The position numbers were made by a program, and so were the translations under genes. From Humidesulfovibrio sp. (lineage in GTDB: Bacteria > Desulfobacterota > Desulfovibrionia > Desulfovibrionales > Desulfovibrionaceae): 64,000 nt of DNA. Shown piece after piece: positions 36,799 to 46,204 of the stretch (position 1 is the first letter of the stretch; each line of letters begins with the position of its first letter). A model generated the notes under the pieces. The model was not told the origin of the DNA and made no database searches. It saw only the letters and a program-made list of their open reading frames with translations. Where the stretch lies: contig JARLHQ010000028.1 of NCBI GenBank assembly GCA_031292175.1, positions 124,001-188,000 of the forward strand, in the 5' to 3' direction.

Positions 36799-37224
36799 TC
36801 AGGATTCCGGCGGCAGTTCGCCCGTGGCGGCCCCGGAAAACGGCTGAACGTTCCAGGGCAAGCGCTCCTTGGCCCGCTTGAGGGCATAGGCCTCCACCTC
36901 CTGGTGCCACTCGGCGAAATCCTTGAGCAGGGTCACCGCCAGCGGGGTCAGCTCGTAGCCCTTGCGACCGCTGGCCTTGCCCAGCAGCGGCTCACCCAGG
37001 GCCTCCTCGGTGCTCTTGATGCGTCCCCAGGCCGCGCGGTAGCTCATGCCCAGCGCCTTGGACGCCTGATTCAGGGAGCCCAGGCGCTCCACCTGTTGCA
37101 GCAACTGGATACGCCCGAGGCCGAAAAGCATCCGCCCCCCGGTCTCCAGCCACAGATGCACGCGCAGGACAGGCGCGGGCGTCTGTGCCCCGGTCTTGGC
37201 CCCGCTCTTTTTATTGGCGCTCAT
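36799..37224 (-). CDS. ModE-type winged-helix regulator lacking a molybdate domain
   Basis: 141 residues with the LysR/ModE-like winged helix at about 38-110: LLQQVERLGSLNQASKALGM, SYRAAWGRIKSTEEALGEPL, and the wing GRKGYELTPLAVTLL. There is no C-terminal TOBE (molybdate-binding) domain, so the ligand may be absent or different; such short forms regulate molybdate or tungstate genes in this group. Divergent from the MATE exporter gene, which it may control. Ligand and targets unknown. Confidence 0.85.
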   Translation of the reverse strand: MSANKKSGAKTGAQTPAPVLRVHLWLETGGRMLFGLGRIQLLQQVERLGSLNQASKALGMSYRAAWGRIKSTEEALGEPLLGKASGRKGYELTPLAVTLLKDFAEWHQEVEAYALKRAKERLPWNVQPFSGAATGELPPES

Positions 37225-37380
37225 GATACCTCCGGCCTTGGCGCGTTCCGCGCCGCTTTTCTCGTGTCAGATATGGCAGAACACGCCCTCGACGTAAAGA
37301 AATTCCGCACCCACCCCTTGGCAGACGCCAATTCGTGCCTACTTCCTGAAATTGCGCAAACCCCGCCCAGCAGGATATCC

Positions 37381-38760
37381 ATGCAGCCAGCCGCCATGTC
37401 CCAACCGCCCTTCCGTCTCATCTGGAGCCTTTCCTGGCCCCAGATCCTGATGATGCTGTTCAACTTCCTCATCGGTTTTGCGGACGTATGGGTGGCCGGA
37501 CAGATCGATTACCGCGTGCAGGCCGCCCTTGGCATCATCACCCAGTCCCTGTTTCTGTTCCTGGTCATCGCCATGGCCGTTTCCGGCGGCGCGGTCGCCG
37601 CCATCAGCCAATCCCTGGGAGCGGGCAAAAGACTGCGCGCCGAGCGCTACATCGGCCTGTGTCTGGCCATCGCCGCCGCGTCCGGGGTGGTGTTTCTTGC
37701 GCTGGGCCTGCCCCTGCGCGACCTTTTGGTGCGCGCCCTGCAGGTGCCGGAAAATATCGTGCCGCTCACGCGCTACGTTCTGCAAGTCTTCCTGTACACC
37801 CTGCCGCCCTACTACATGATAATCATGCAGAACGCGGTGTTCCGCGCGCGCAGGCAGGTCATGGTGCCCCTGTACACCATGATCCTGGTGACCCTGGTGA
37901 ACACCGTTGGCGACCTGGGCTTTGGTCTCGGCTTCTGGGGCCTGCCCAAGCTTGGCCTCCCCGGAGTGGTCTGGTCCACCTTCTTTTCCATCAGCTTCGG
38001 TGCGGCGTTCGGGCTTTTCGTGCTGCGGCGCGACGGCACCCTGCGGCGCAAGATCTTCGCGCCCTATCGCTGGGTGCGCTGCGCCTTTCCATATTTGTTC
38101 AAGGTGGCCATGCCTGCCGGGTTTATGCAGATCGTTTGGCATTCAGGATATTTAGTGCTTTTTGCCATCACCGCCAGCCTGCCGCGGAACAGCGTGGTCG
38201 CCCTGGCCGGCATGGCCGCTGGCGCACGCGTGGAATCCCTGCTCTTTCTGCCCGCCTTCGCGCTCAACCTCACGGCCAGCATCCTCATTGGGCACCTCCT
38301 GGGCGCAAACGAACCCGCCGAGGCCAAGCGCATGGGCCTGCGCATCCTGGCCATCGGCCTGGTGGGCATCGGGCTCCTGGCCGCCCTGATCTGGCCGTTT
38401 TTGGGCGACATTGCGGGCTTCCTCGCCCCCCGGCCCGAGGTCCAGGCCGAGGCGCAGAACTACCTTGTGTACAATGTGCTGGCCATCCCCTTCACCCTGA
38501 CCACCATGATCCTGGCCGGGGCGCTCGCCGGCGCCGGGGCCACGGTGTACAATCTTCTGGGCATGGGCCTGGGCACCTGGGTTGTGCGCCTGCCCCTGGC
38601 CTATGTTCTGGGCCACGTGATTCTGGGCACGGCGACCGGCGTGTGGATCTCCATGCTGGCCTCCCAGGCATGCCAGGCGGCCATTCTTTTCTACATATAC
38701 ACCCGAAAGGACTGGCAGCGCTTCGCCATGTCCAAAACGCGGAATGGAACACACCGATGA
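37381..38760 (+). CDS. MATE-family efflux transporter
   Basis: Cation-coupled multidrug exporter of the inner membrane. 459 residues with about twelve hydrophobic segments in two halves: IWSLSWPQILMMLFNFLIGF, AVSGGAVAAISQSLGAGKRL in the first and AGMAAGARVESLLFLPAFAL in the second, where MATE repeats have matching helices. AGGA precedes ATG 37381. Its stop overlaps the next start (ATGA), so it is coupled to the DUF2156 gene. Confidence 0.93.
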   Translation: MQPAAMSQPPFRLIWSLSWPQILMMLFNFLIGFADVWVAGQIDYRVQAALGIITQSLFLFLVIAMAVSGGAVAAISQSLGAGKRLRAERYIGLCLAIAAASGVVFLALGLPLRDLLVRALQVPENIVPLTRYVLQVFLYTLPPYYMIIMQNAVFRARRQVMVPLYTMILVTLVNTVGDLGFGLGFWGLPKLGLPGVVWSTFFSISFGAAFGLFVLRRDGTLRRKIFAPYRWVRCAFPYLFKVAMPAGFMQIVWHSGYLVLFAITASLPRNSVVALAGMAAGARVESLLFLPAFALNLTASILIGHLLGANEPAEAKRMGLRILAIGLVGIGLLAALIWPFLGDIAGFLAPRPEVQAEAQNYLVYNVLAIPFTLTTMILAGALAGAGATVYNLLGMGLGTWVVRLPLAYVLGHVILGTATGVWISMLASQACQAAILFYIYTRKDWQRFAMSKTRNGTHR

Positions 38761-39635
38761 GCACCTGCGAAACCTTTGAACACATCTGCCTGAAGCACCA
38801 GGATGAGTACAAGACCGCGCTGTGCGCCTGCCCCGAGGTGACCTCGGACTACGCCTTCGCCAACCTCTATGGCTGGGCCCCGCACTACGGCCTCAAATGG
38901 CGCTTCGACAACGGCCTGGTCTGGCTGAAGCAGAGCCTGGGGCAAGACATCTCCTGGGCCCCCGTGGGCGACTGGACCAAGGTGGACTGGGCCAAGCTGC
39001 CCTGTCTGGCCGGTCCGGCGCGCTTCACCCGCGTGCCCGAGGCCCTGCTCGCCATTTGGAAACAGGCCTTCGGGACGCGCCTCACAGCCACCGAGGCGCG
39101 CGATCACTTCGACTACGTGTATTCCGTGCCGGAGCTCGTCGAGCTTAAGGGCAACAAGTTCCACAAGAAAAAGAACCTGTTGAACCAGTTCGAGAAGGGC
39201 AACATCTTTGAATACACGCCCATGCAGGCCGACTGCGTCGAAGAAGTCCTCGACATGCAGGCCGAATGGCACGGCTGGCAGGAGTACCCCTCCGCCGCGC
39301 TGGAGGCCGAAAACGAGGCCATCAGCCGCGTGCTCAAGGTGTTCGATCGCCTGGGCAGCCTGCTCGGCGGCACCATCCGCATTGGCGGCAAGGTCGTGGC
39401 CTACACCGTGGGCGAGTGTCTGAACAAGGACACCATGGTCATCCATTTCGAAAAGGGCGACACGCGCTACAAGGGCATCTATCAGGCCATCAACAACCAT
39501 TTCCTGGCCTCCCAGGAGGACCGCTTCACCTTCGTGAACCGCGAGCAGGACCTGGGCGACGAGGGCCTACGCAAGGCCAAACTCTCGTACAATCCCGTGC
39601 ACTTCATGCAGAAGTACGATGTCGAGCTGGCCTAG
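38757..39635 (+). CDS. DUF2156-family acyltransferase-like protein
   Basis: 292 residues, soluble. It fits the DUF2156 family (phosphatidylglycerol lysyltransferase C-terminal-like, GNAT fold): TSDYAFANLYGWAPHYGLKW, KKKNLLNQFEKGN, GGTIRIGGKVVAYTVGECLN, DTMVIHFEKGDTRYKGIYQA, with a closing FVNREQDLGDEGLRKAKLSY. Free-standing members probably modify small molecules, lipids or peptides; substrate unknown. Translationally coupled to the MATE exporter through ATGA. Confidence 0.85.
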   Translation: MSTCETFEHICLKHQDEYKTALCACPEVTSDYAFANLYGWAPHYGLKWRFDNGLVWLKQSLGQDISWAPVGDWTKVDWAKLPCLAGPARFTRVPEALLAIWKQAFGTRLTATEARDHFDYVYSVPELVELKGNKFHKKKNLLNQFEKGNIFEYTPMQADCVEEVLDMQAEWHGWQEYPSAALEAENEAISRVLKVFDRLGSLLGGTIRIGGKVVAYTVGECLNKDTMVIHFEKGDTRYKGIYQAINNHFLASQEDRFTFVNREQDLGDEGLRKAKLSYNPVHFMQKYDVELA

Positions 39636-39697
39636 CGGAAAAAGCCCTTCCCTTAGGGCCCAAGGGTCTGAGGCCCTGGGGAATCTCCAGAGGACAG

Positions 39698-39725
39698 GCG
39701 CCGTGCGCACGGCGCATCTGTTTTT
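39698..39725 (+). terminator. probable terminator after DUF2156 gene
   Basis: GCGCCGTGC/GCACGGCGC is an 18-base perfect palindrome followed four bases later by TGTTTTTG. The palindrome leaves almost no loop, so strength is uncertain. Confidence 0.55.
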
Positions 39726-39803
39726 GTCACCTCACCTGGCAGCCAAGGGGGCCTCAGGGCTCCTGGCCGCCGAAAGCTTCTCGTCCCTTTCTCCGACCCG
39801 CAT

Positions 39804-41108
39804 ATGAGCACCGCCCGCCCGCGCTTCCTTGTCCTTGGGCTGGACGGCCTGCCGCTGTCCCTGGCTCGCCAGTTCGCCCCGCGCCTGCCCAACCTGGCGC
39901 GGATCCTTCCCCATGCCCAGGCCATGGAGGCCGAACTGCCCGAGCTTTCGCCCGTGAACTGGACGAGCTTCTTCACGGCCAAGGGGCCGGGGGAGCATGG
40001 CGTGCATGGCTTCACCGTACTCGATCCCCAGGCGTACAGCTTGCGCATCGCCAACTTTGCCGACGTGCGCGTGCCCACGATCTTCGACCGGCTGGGAAGC
40101 GCGGGCCTCGTGTCGCGCGTGCTGAACCTGCCGAACATGGCCCCGGCGAAGCCGCTGCGGGGGATGCTTGTCGCCGGATTCGTGGCCGACAATCTGGCCG
40201 AAGCGGTGTTTCCGCCGTTTTTGCTCGGCCCATTGCGCGCGGCGGGGTACCGGATCGAGGGCGACACCACACGTGGGGCTGCGGACCCGGAATACCTGTT
40301 GGAGCAACTGTGGCAATCCCTGGCCGCGCGCCGGACGGCGCTGAATCTCCTGTGGCCTGATCTGGCCTGGGACCTCTTCGTGTGCGTGCTGACCGAGACG
40401 GACCGCTTGTTCCACTTCCTCTTTCCGGCCGTGGAGGACGAGGGGCATCCGCTGCACGGGGCCTGCCTGGCGCTCCTCATCGAATGGGACCGGCTGCTGG
40501 GCGAGGTTCTGGACCGCTATGATGCCCTGCCGGAGCCCAAGGGGTTCATCGCCCTGGCGGACCACGGCTTTTGCGCTCTTGAAACCGAAGTGGACCTGAA
40601 CCGCGCGCTGGCCGAGGCGGGCTTCCTGCGTCTCGGCCGCGCCCCGCGCGATGAATGGGACGCCGGGTGCATCGGTCCGGAGACGCGGGCTTTCGCGCTC
40701 GATCCGGGGCGCATTGTGCTACACCGGGCGGACCATTATGCGCGCGGCCGGGTGCGCAAGACGGACGAGGCGGCGATCCTAGCCGACCTGCGCGCGCTGC
40801 TCGAAGGCTTGACCTGGGCGGGCCGCCCGGTCATGAAGCAGGTGCTGGACGGACGCGAGCTGTACCAAAGCGATTTTGCACCCGATCTCATCTGCGTGCC
40901 GCAGCACGGCTTTGATCTTAAGGCGCGCTTTGACCGCGAGGCGGTATTCGGGCATTTTGGCCGCTTCGGCATGCATATCCCGGACGACGTGTTCTTCGCG
41001 AGCATGCAAGGCGACGCAAATGTCGCGCGCGTACGCGACGCCGGGGCCCTGGTGCTCGACTATTTCGGGCTGGGCGAAACAGACAGGCGAGGCGGACTCA
41101 TCCTATGA
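39804..41108 (+). CDS. alkaline-phosphatase-superfamily hydrolase (phosphodiesterase type)
   Basis: 434 residues, no signal peptide. Start of the fold FLVLGLDGLPLSLARQF (metal Asp), the nucleophile region LSPVNWTSFFTAKGPGEHGV (Thr/Ser), DRLFHFLFP (His ligand) and ALADHGF (Asp-His pair), as in the type I phosphodiesterase/nucleotide pyrophosphatase group. Substrate unknown. Its last four bases (ATGA) overlap the helicase start, implying coupling. Confidence 0.88.
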   Translation: MSTARPRFLVLGLDGLPLSLARQFAPRLPNLARILPHAQAMEAELPELSPVNWTSFFTAKGPGEHGVHGFTVLDPQAYSLRIANFADVRVPTIFDRLGSAGLVSRVLNLPNMAPAKPLRGMLVAGFVADNLAEAVFPPFLLGPLRAAGYRIEGDTTRGAADPEYLLEQLWQSLAARRTALNLLWPDLAWDLFVCVLTETDRLFHFLFPAVEDEGHPLHGACLALLIEWDRLLGEVLDRYDALPEPKGFIALADHGFCALETEVDLNRALAEAGFLRLGRAPRDEWDAGCIGPETRAFALDPGRIVLHRADHYARGRVRKTDEAAILADLRALLEGLTWAGRPVMKQVLDGRELYQSDFAPDLICVPQHGFDLKARFDREAVFGHFGRFGMHIPDDVFFASMQGDANVARVRDAGALVLDYFGLGETDRRGGLIL

Positions 41109-43336
41109 GCATTGATTTCGAGCGCGAACTGAACCCGGCCCAGCGGGAGGCCGCCCTGCACATGGGCGGGCCGGTGCTGGTCATCGCCGGCGCAGGCAGC
41201 GGCAAGACGCGCACCATCGTCTACCGCCTCGCGCATCTGGTGGAAGGCTACGTCTCGCCGGAGAACATCCTGCTGCTCACCTTCACGCGGCGCGCCAGCC
41301 AGGAGATGCTGCACCGCGCGGGCCTGGTGCTGGGCCGTCCGCTCACTGGGGCCAGCGGCGGCACCTTCCATTCCTTCGCCTATTCCGTGCTGCGCCGCCA
41401 CGCGCAGGAGGCGGGCTACCCACAGGGCCTGACGCTCATGGACCGCTCCGACTCCGAGGACCTGCTCGGTGAGCTGAAAAATCACCTGGACCTGGGCAAA
41501 GGCGACCGGGGCTATCCCAAGCGCGCCACCCTGGCCGACGTCATCAGCAAGAGCCGCAACAAGGAACTCTCCATCCAGGGCATCCTGGACCGCGAGGCCT
41601 ACCACCTGCTGTGCTACCAGGCGGACATCGAACGCCTGGCGGACGAGTATGCCAAGGCCAAGCGCACCCAGGGCCTCATGGACTACGACGACCTGCTCTT
41701 CGAGCTGGAGCGCCTGCTCCTGGAGCACCCGGAGATCCGCGATCAACTGCGCCGTCGCTATCCCTATGTGATGGTGGACGAGTACCAGGACACGAACCTG
41801 GTGCAGGCCCGGCTGGTTCGCCTGCTGACCGGAGAGAGCGGCAACGTCATGGCCGTGGGCGACGACGCCCAGTCCATCTATGCCTTCCGGGGCGCGGTGG
41901 TGGCGAACATCCTGGAATTTCCACAGCATTTTCCTGGCGCCAAGATCATCCGCCTGGAGCAGAACTACCGCTCCACCCAGCCCATTCTGGACCTCACCAA
42001 TATCATCCTGGCCGGGGCGCAGCAGAAGTTCGACAAGCACCTGTTCACCGACCGCACCGGCGGACAGCGCCCGCGCATCATCCAGAGCCTGAGCGATCAG
42101 TCCCAGGCCACGCAGGCGGTCAGCCTCATCACGGACATGGCCTCCCGCCACCCGCTGCACGAGATCGCCGTGCTCTTCCGCGCGGGGTACCAGTCCTATC
42201 CGCTGGAGGTGGCGCTGACCCGTGCGGGCCTGCCCTACCGCAAATATGGCGGGGTGCGCTTCCACGAGGCCGCCCACGTGAAGGACATCCTGGCCTATCT
42301 GCGTCTGGCGGCCAATCCTTCGGACATGCTGGCCTGGCAGCGGGTGCTCGGCTTCCTCAAGGGCGTGGGCGGCAAGACCGCGGGCAAGATCGCCACCGCG
42401 CTGTTGAGCGGTGACGCGGCGACCGTGGAGAAGCAGAAGAAGCGCTTCCCGGACTTGAACGGCCTGCTTGTTGAGCTGGACGCCCTGCGCCGCTTGAACC
42501 AGGCCCCGGCCCCGGCCCTCGACCGCGCCATGAGCCACTATGCGCCCATCCTGGTACAGCTTTACCCGGACGATTACCCCAAGCGCCAGGCGGGGTTGGA
42601 ACAGCTTTCGCAGATCGTGGTGAACTACAAGAGCATTGAGGATTTTCTGGCCGACCTGTGTCTGGACGGCTCGCCCGGCGATGACGACCGCACGGACAAC
42701 GCCGTGGTGCTCTCCACCGTGCACTCGGCCAAGGGCCTGGAATGGCGCGGAGTCATTCTCATCGATCTAGTGGAGGACCGCTTCCCGTCCAAGAAGGCCA
42801 TGCAGCGGCAGGAGGACATGGAGGAGGAGCGCCGCCTCATGTACGTGGCCTGCACCCGGGCCAAGGACGAGCTGGCGCTCATCGTGCCGGGCTCGGTGTT
42901 CAACCGCTTTAACAACTGTCGCGAACCGGCGGTGCCCAGCCCCTTCGTCACGGAACTGCCCGACGCCGTGGCCGACCGCTTCGTTGAGACCTTCACCGGC
43001 GGCCTGCGCCGGAGGGATGAGCAGGTGCGGCCTGGAATCATGACCCGTGACGACGGCTATCTGCCACCGGTGATCTGCCCGGAGCCGCCCGCGCGCCCAG
43101 CCTATGCCCCGGGGCCGCGTCCCGTGAGCGCGGCGGCGGCCCCGCACACGCGGTACGACGCCGCCCCACCGCCCCGCTCGGCCATGGATGCGGCGCAGAC
43201 CAAGTTCGGCCTGTGCGAACACAAGATTTTCGGCCAGGGCAAGATCATTGCCGAGATCCCGCCGGACAAGTACCGCGTGAACTTCCCGGGGTTCGGGCTC
43301 AAGGTGATCGTCAAGGATTACGTGAAGTTGCTCTAA
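41105..43336 (+). CDS. UvrD/PcrA-type ATP-dependent DNA helicase
   Basis: Superfamily 1 3'-5' helicase for repair or replication. 743 residues: Q motif/LNPAQREAAL, Walker A IAGAGSGKTRTI at 29-40, TFHSFAYSVL, Walker B VDEYQDTNLVQARL near 222, QNYRSTQPIL near 290, STVHSAKGLEWRGVIL near 537, and YVACTRAKDELAL. The C-terminal tail (about 630-743) has a P/A-rich linker and ends with a small PcrA/UvrD-like tudor fold (FGQGKIIAEIPPDKYRVNF). Coupled to the upstream hydrolase. Confidence 0.95.
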   Translation: MSIDFERELNPAQREAALHMGGPVLVIAGAGSGKTRTIVYRLAHLVEGYVSPENILLLTFTRRASQEMLHRAGLVLGRPLTGASGGTFHSFAYSVLRRHAQEAGYPQGLTLMDRSDSEDLLGELKNHLDLGKGDRGYPKRATLADVISKSRNKELSIQGILDREAYHLLCYQADIERLADEYAKAKRTQGLMDYDDLLFELERLLLEHPEIRDQLRRRYPYVMVDEYQDTNLVQARLVRLLTGESGNVMAVGDDAQSIYAFRGAVVANILEFPQHFPGAKIIRLEQNYRSTQPILDLTNIILAGAQQKFDKHLFTDRTGGQRPRIIQSLSDQSQATQAVSLITDMASRHPLHEIAVLFRAGYQSYPLEVALTRAGLPYRKYGGVRFHEAAHVKDILAYLRLAANPSDMLAWQRVLGFLKGVGGKTAGKIATALLSGDAATVEKQKKRFPDLNGLLVELDALRRLNQAPAPALDRAMSHYAPILVQLYPDDYPKRQAGLEQLSQIVVNYKSIEDFLADLCLDGSPGDDDRTDNAVVLSTVHSAKGLEWRGVILIDLVEDRFPSKKAMQRQEDMEEERRLMYVACTRAKDELALIVPGSVFNRFNNCREPAVPSPFVTELPDAVADRFVETFTGGLRRRDEQVRPGIMTRDDGYLPPVICPEPPARPAYAPGPRPVSAAAAPHTRYDAAPPPRSAMDAAQTKFGLCEHKIFGQGKIIAEIPPDKYRVNFPGFGLKVIVKDYVKLL

Positions 43337-43345
43337 CGGCGCGGA

Positions 43346-43930
43346 CTAGGCGTTGCCCGTCTGCTCCGTCCGAAACGGCGGCGCATCGTCGATCTGTGAC
43401 GGACTCAGGTGGGCGGCGGCGTAGTCCTTGTACACCCCAGCGCTTTGGAACAGGCCAAAAACCTCCGGGTCCACGTGCTTGTCCTTGACCATGAACCCCA
43501 TAATTTTCATGGCCTCGGAGAGCTTCATGGGCTCCTTGTAGGGTCTGTCCTGGCGGTGAGGCCTCGAACACGTCGGCCACGGCAAGGATGCGTGCCTGCA
43601 GCGACAGATCCTCCCCGCCAATATGATTGGGATAGCCCGAGCTGTCGAGCTTCTCGTGGTGTCATTCTGCATCACCACCCAGTCGAGGTGCTTGGCCGCG
43701 TCATCCACAATATAGAGGATGCCCGCGTCCGCGCCGGTGATGGAGCGGGCCAGGTCCACGATCATCTCCAGCAGACGGTCGCGGTTCTGCTCACCGGACA
43801 GGGCCAGGCCGATGTCGGTGAGATGCCGCAAGTGCTCGGTGAGACGTGCGACCTGCCCACGCAGCCCCTCCACAGTGTCGGCCGACTCGACGGGCAGCCG
43901 CCCCGCAGTGTGCTTCGGCTCCTCGGTCAT
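43346..43930 (-). pseudogene. HD-GYP cyclic-di-GMP phosphodiesterase remnant (GAF-HD-GYP), disrupted
   Basis: An intact ribosome binding site (GGAGGATATCC) and the first 80 or so codons (to GADAGILYIVDDAAKHLDWV) encode the start of a GAF domain. The sequence then jumps into the middle of an HD-GYP domain: a second frame reads HHEKLDSSGYPNHIGGEDLS and ARILAVADVFEA, and the first frame resumes with DRPYKEPMKLSEAMKIMGFM. So the core, including the HD and GYP residues upstream of HHEK, is deleted at a short ACACCAC junction, and two single C bases appear missing between DVFEA and DRPYK. Not a working phosphodiesterase. Confidence 0.85.
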
Positions 43931-44107
43931 GGATATCTCCTCCTGTCCTGGAATCCTGCCCAAAAGCACATTGCCCCCGACAAATCTCATACGTAGCACA
44001 GCTTGCAGACGCGAGGAAAGGCAAAAAACCCACGGTTGCCCGCTCGCGGGGAATGGAGTACAAGGCCACGGAACGATTTGCCGTCGTAATTTTTACCAGG
44101 AGTTCCT

Positions 44108-44914
44108 GTGCCAGCATCCGCCCATCAGCAGCGCATCCTCACCGCGGGCCTCGCATTGGGCTTGGTGGCCCTGGCCTTGTGGCAGGGCGGCATCCTGGTT
44201 CTTGCTGTGCTGCTTCTTGTCTGCGGGCTGGGCCAGTGGGAACTCACGGCCATGTTCCGCCCCGGGCCGGAGCACAGGAATCTGCGCCTCACCGGCGTCA
44301 TCCTGGGCGCAGCGCTGCTTTTGGCCGTCAAGTTCACCGGCCTTCCGGGGCTCGTCTGGTCCCTGGCCGGATGCTTCTGGTTCCTGGCCCTGCGGTTTCT
44401 CTTCCGCTACAGCGCCGACAAGGAGCACGCGGACTTTACCGACGAGATCATCCTTCTGGCGAGCGTAGGCTACCTGCCCCTCATGCTGCAATTCGCCCTT
44501 ACGCTGAGCACCCGCGAGATCGTTCTGGTGCTGCTCTCCACCGCCGTTTCCGACACGGCCGCGTATTATTCCGGCACCTTCTTCGGCAAGAAGAAGATAT
44601 GGCCCCAAGTGAGCCCGAAGAAGTCCTGGGCCGGCAGCATCGGCGGCCTGATCGGCTGCACCGCCGCGGTGACGGCCTATGGCCTGCGGCTGGGGGATGC
44701 GCCGCTGTACGTATGGCTTCTGCTGGGCGTGTTCCTGAACGTCGCCGCGCAGATGGGCGATTTTTTTGAGTCCGCGCTCAAGCGCGGGCTTTCCGTCAAG
44801 GATTCCGGAATGATCCTGCCCGGACACGGCGGCCTGCTCGACCGCATCGACAGCCTGCTCCTGGCCCTGCCGTGCTTCGCCCTGTTCAAACTGATCCTGC
44901 CCCTTTTCCCCTAG
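44108..44914 (+). CDS. cdsA: phosphatidate cytidylyltransferase
   Basis: Makes CDP-diacylglycerol for phospholipids, in the inner membrane. 268 residues with about eight membrane segments and the family signature ESALKRGLSVKDSGMILPGH followed by GGLLDRIDS. GTG start preceded by AGGAG. Heads cdsA-dxr-rseP-tsaB; uppS, the common upstream partner, is not here, and the broken HD-GYP gene lies in its place. Confidence 0.95.
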   Translation: MPASAHQQRILTAGLALGLVALALWQGGILVLAVLLLVCGLGQWELTAMFRPGPEHRNLRLTGVILGAALLLAVKFTGLPGLVWSLAGCFWFLALRFLFRYSADKEHADFTDEIILLASVGYLPLMLQFALTLSTREIVLVLLSTAVSDTAAYYSGTFFGKKKIWPQVSPKKSWAGSIGGLIGCTAAVTAYGLRLGDAPLYVWLLLGVFLNVAAQMGDFFESALKRGLSVKDSGMILPGHGGLLDRIDSLLLALPCFALFKLILPLFP

Positions 44915-44921
44915 CCACAAC

Positions 44922-46157
44922 ATGAAAACCTACATTTCCATCTGGCCGCCCCTTGCTCCGGAAGCATCCTTCCCGCGCCGCCTCGCGGTGCTGGGCAGCA
45001 CCGGCTCCATCGGCGTCAGCGCCCTGCGCGTGGTGGCCGAGCACCCGGATCTGTTCCAGGTCACCGCCCTGGCCGGCGGCAAAAATGCCCGGCTTCTGGC
45101 CGAGCAGGCCGCGCAGTTCCGCCCCCCGGTCCTGGCCGTGCTGGATGAGGACACGGCGAAGGAGCTGCGCGCGCACCTGCCCTCCGGTTACGCGCCGGAG
45201 ATCCTCACCGGCCCGGCTGCGTACGAGGCCATCGCCGCCAGTCCAGAGGCGGAGCTTGTCCTTTCGGCCATCGTGGGCGCGGCGGGCTTTCTGCCCACGC
45301 TCGCGGCGGCGAGGAAGGGCAAGCACATCGCCCTGGCCAACAAGGAAAGCCTGGTTATCGGCGGCCGCCTGATCCGCCAGGCCTGCCATGACAGCGGGGC
45401 CATCGTCCTGCCCGTGGATTCCGAGCACAACGCCCTGTTCCAGGCCCTGTGCGGCCATGCGGACAGGAACAATGGCGCGGGGTCCGAACTCTCCAAGCTC
45501 ATCCTCACGGCCTCGGGCGGACCATTTCGCGGCCGCGACGAGAAATTTCTGGCCGCCGTCACTCCGGAGCAGGCGCTCAATCATCCCAATTGGAACATGG
45601 GCGCAAAGATATCCATAGATTCCGCGACGCTCATGAACAAAGGGCTGGAGGTCATCGAGGCCTGCCATTTGTACGGCCTGCCCGTGGAGCGGGTGGACGT
45701 GCTGGTGCACCCGCAGAGCATCGTGCATTCCCTGGCGGAATACGTGGACGGCTCACAACTGGCCCACCTGGCCGTGCCGGACATGCGCATCCCCATTGCC
45801 CACTGCCTGTGCTTTCCCCGCCGCGTGCCCCTGGACATGCCCCGCCTGGATCTGGCGCAGATCGGCAGCCTCACCTTCGAGAAGCCGGACGAGAGGCTTT
45901 TCCCCTGTCTGCGCCTGGCCAAGGAGGCCTACGCCGCCAGCTCCAGCCATCCCGCGGTCCTGAACGCCGCTAACGAAGCGGTCGTGGCGTTGTTCCTGCA
46001 AAAGCGCATCAAGTTCATGGATATTCCCCGGCTCATCGAGAGCGCGCTGGCCCATCACACGGCCTTGCCGGAGGATGCGGACGCCGCGGACCTGCTGGCC
46101 GTGGACGCCGAGACGAGACGCGCGGTCATTGACTGCGCCGAGGCCGGACTTAGCTGA
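44922..46157 (+). CDS. dxr: 1-deoxy-D-xylulose-5-phosphate reductoisomerase
   Basis: First committed step of the MEP isoprenoid pathway, NADPH-dependent. 411 residues: NADPH motif LGSTGSIGVSALRV at 24-37, LANKESLVIGG near 140, DSEHNALFQAL near 168, TASGGPFRGRD near 196, and NMGAKISIDSATLMNKGLEV near 225. Eight bases after cdsA, so cotranscribed. The N terminus is about 18 residues longer than the E. coli enzyme. Confidence 0.97.
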   Translation: MKTYISIWPPLAPEASFPRRLAVLGSTGSIGVSALRVVAEHPDLFQVTALAGGKNARLLAEQAAQFRPPVLAVLDEDTAKELRAHLPSGYAPEILTGPAAYEAIAASPEAELVLSAIVGAAGFLPTLAAARKGKHIALANKESLVIGGRLIRQACHDSGAIVLPVDSEHNALFQALCGHADRNNGAGSELSKLILTASGGPFRGRDEKFLAAVTPEQALNHPNWNMGAKISIDSATLMNKGLEVIEACHLYGLPVERVDVLVHPQSIVHSLAEYVDGSQLAHLAVPDMRIPIAHCLCFPRRVPLDMPRLDLAQIGSLTFEKPDERLFPCLRLAKEAYAASSSHPAVLNAANEAVVALFLQKRIKFMDIPRLIESALAHHTALPEDADAADLLAVDAETRRAVIDCAEAGLS

Positions 46158-46204
46158 ACCATACGTGCGTGTCGCCTTGAGATGGCGCGCGACAAGGAGC
46201 GATC

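Noticed and set aside
36904-37380. N-terminal extension of the MATE exporter by 159 codons
   Set aside because: It is antisense to the ModE-like gene and would place a hydrophilic region before the first membrane helix; ATG 37381 has a good binding site.
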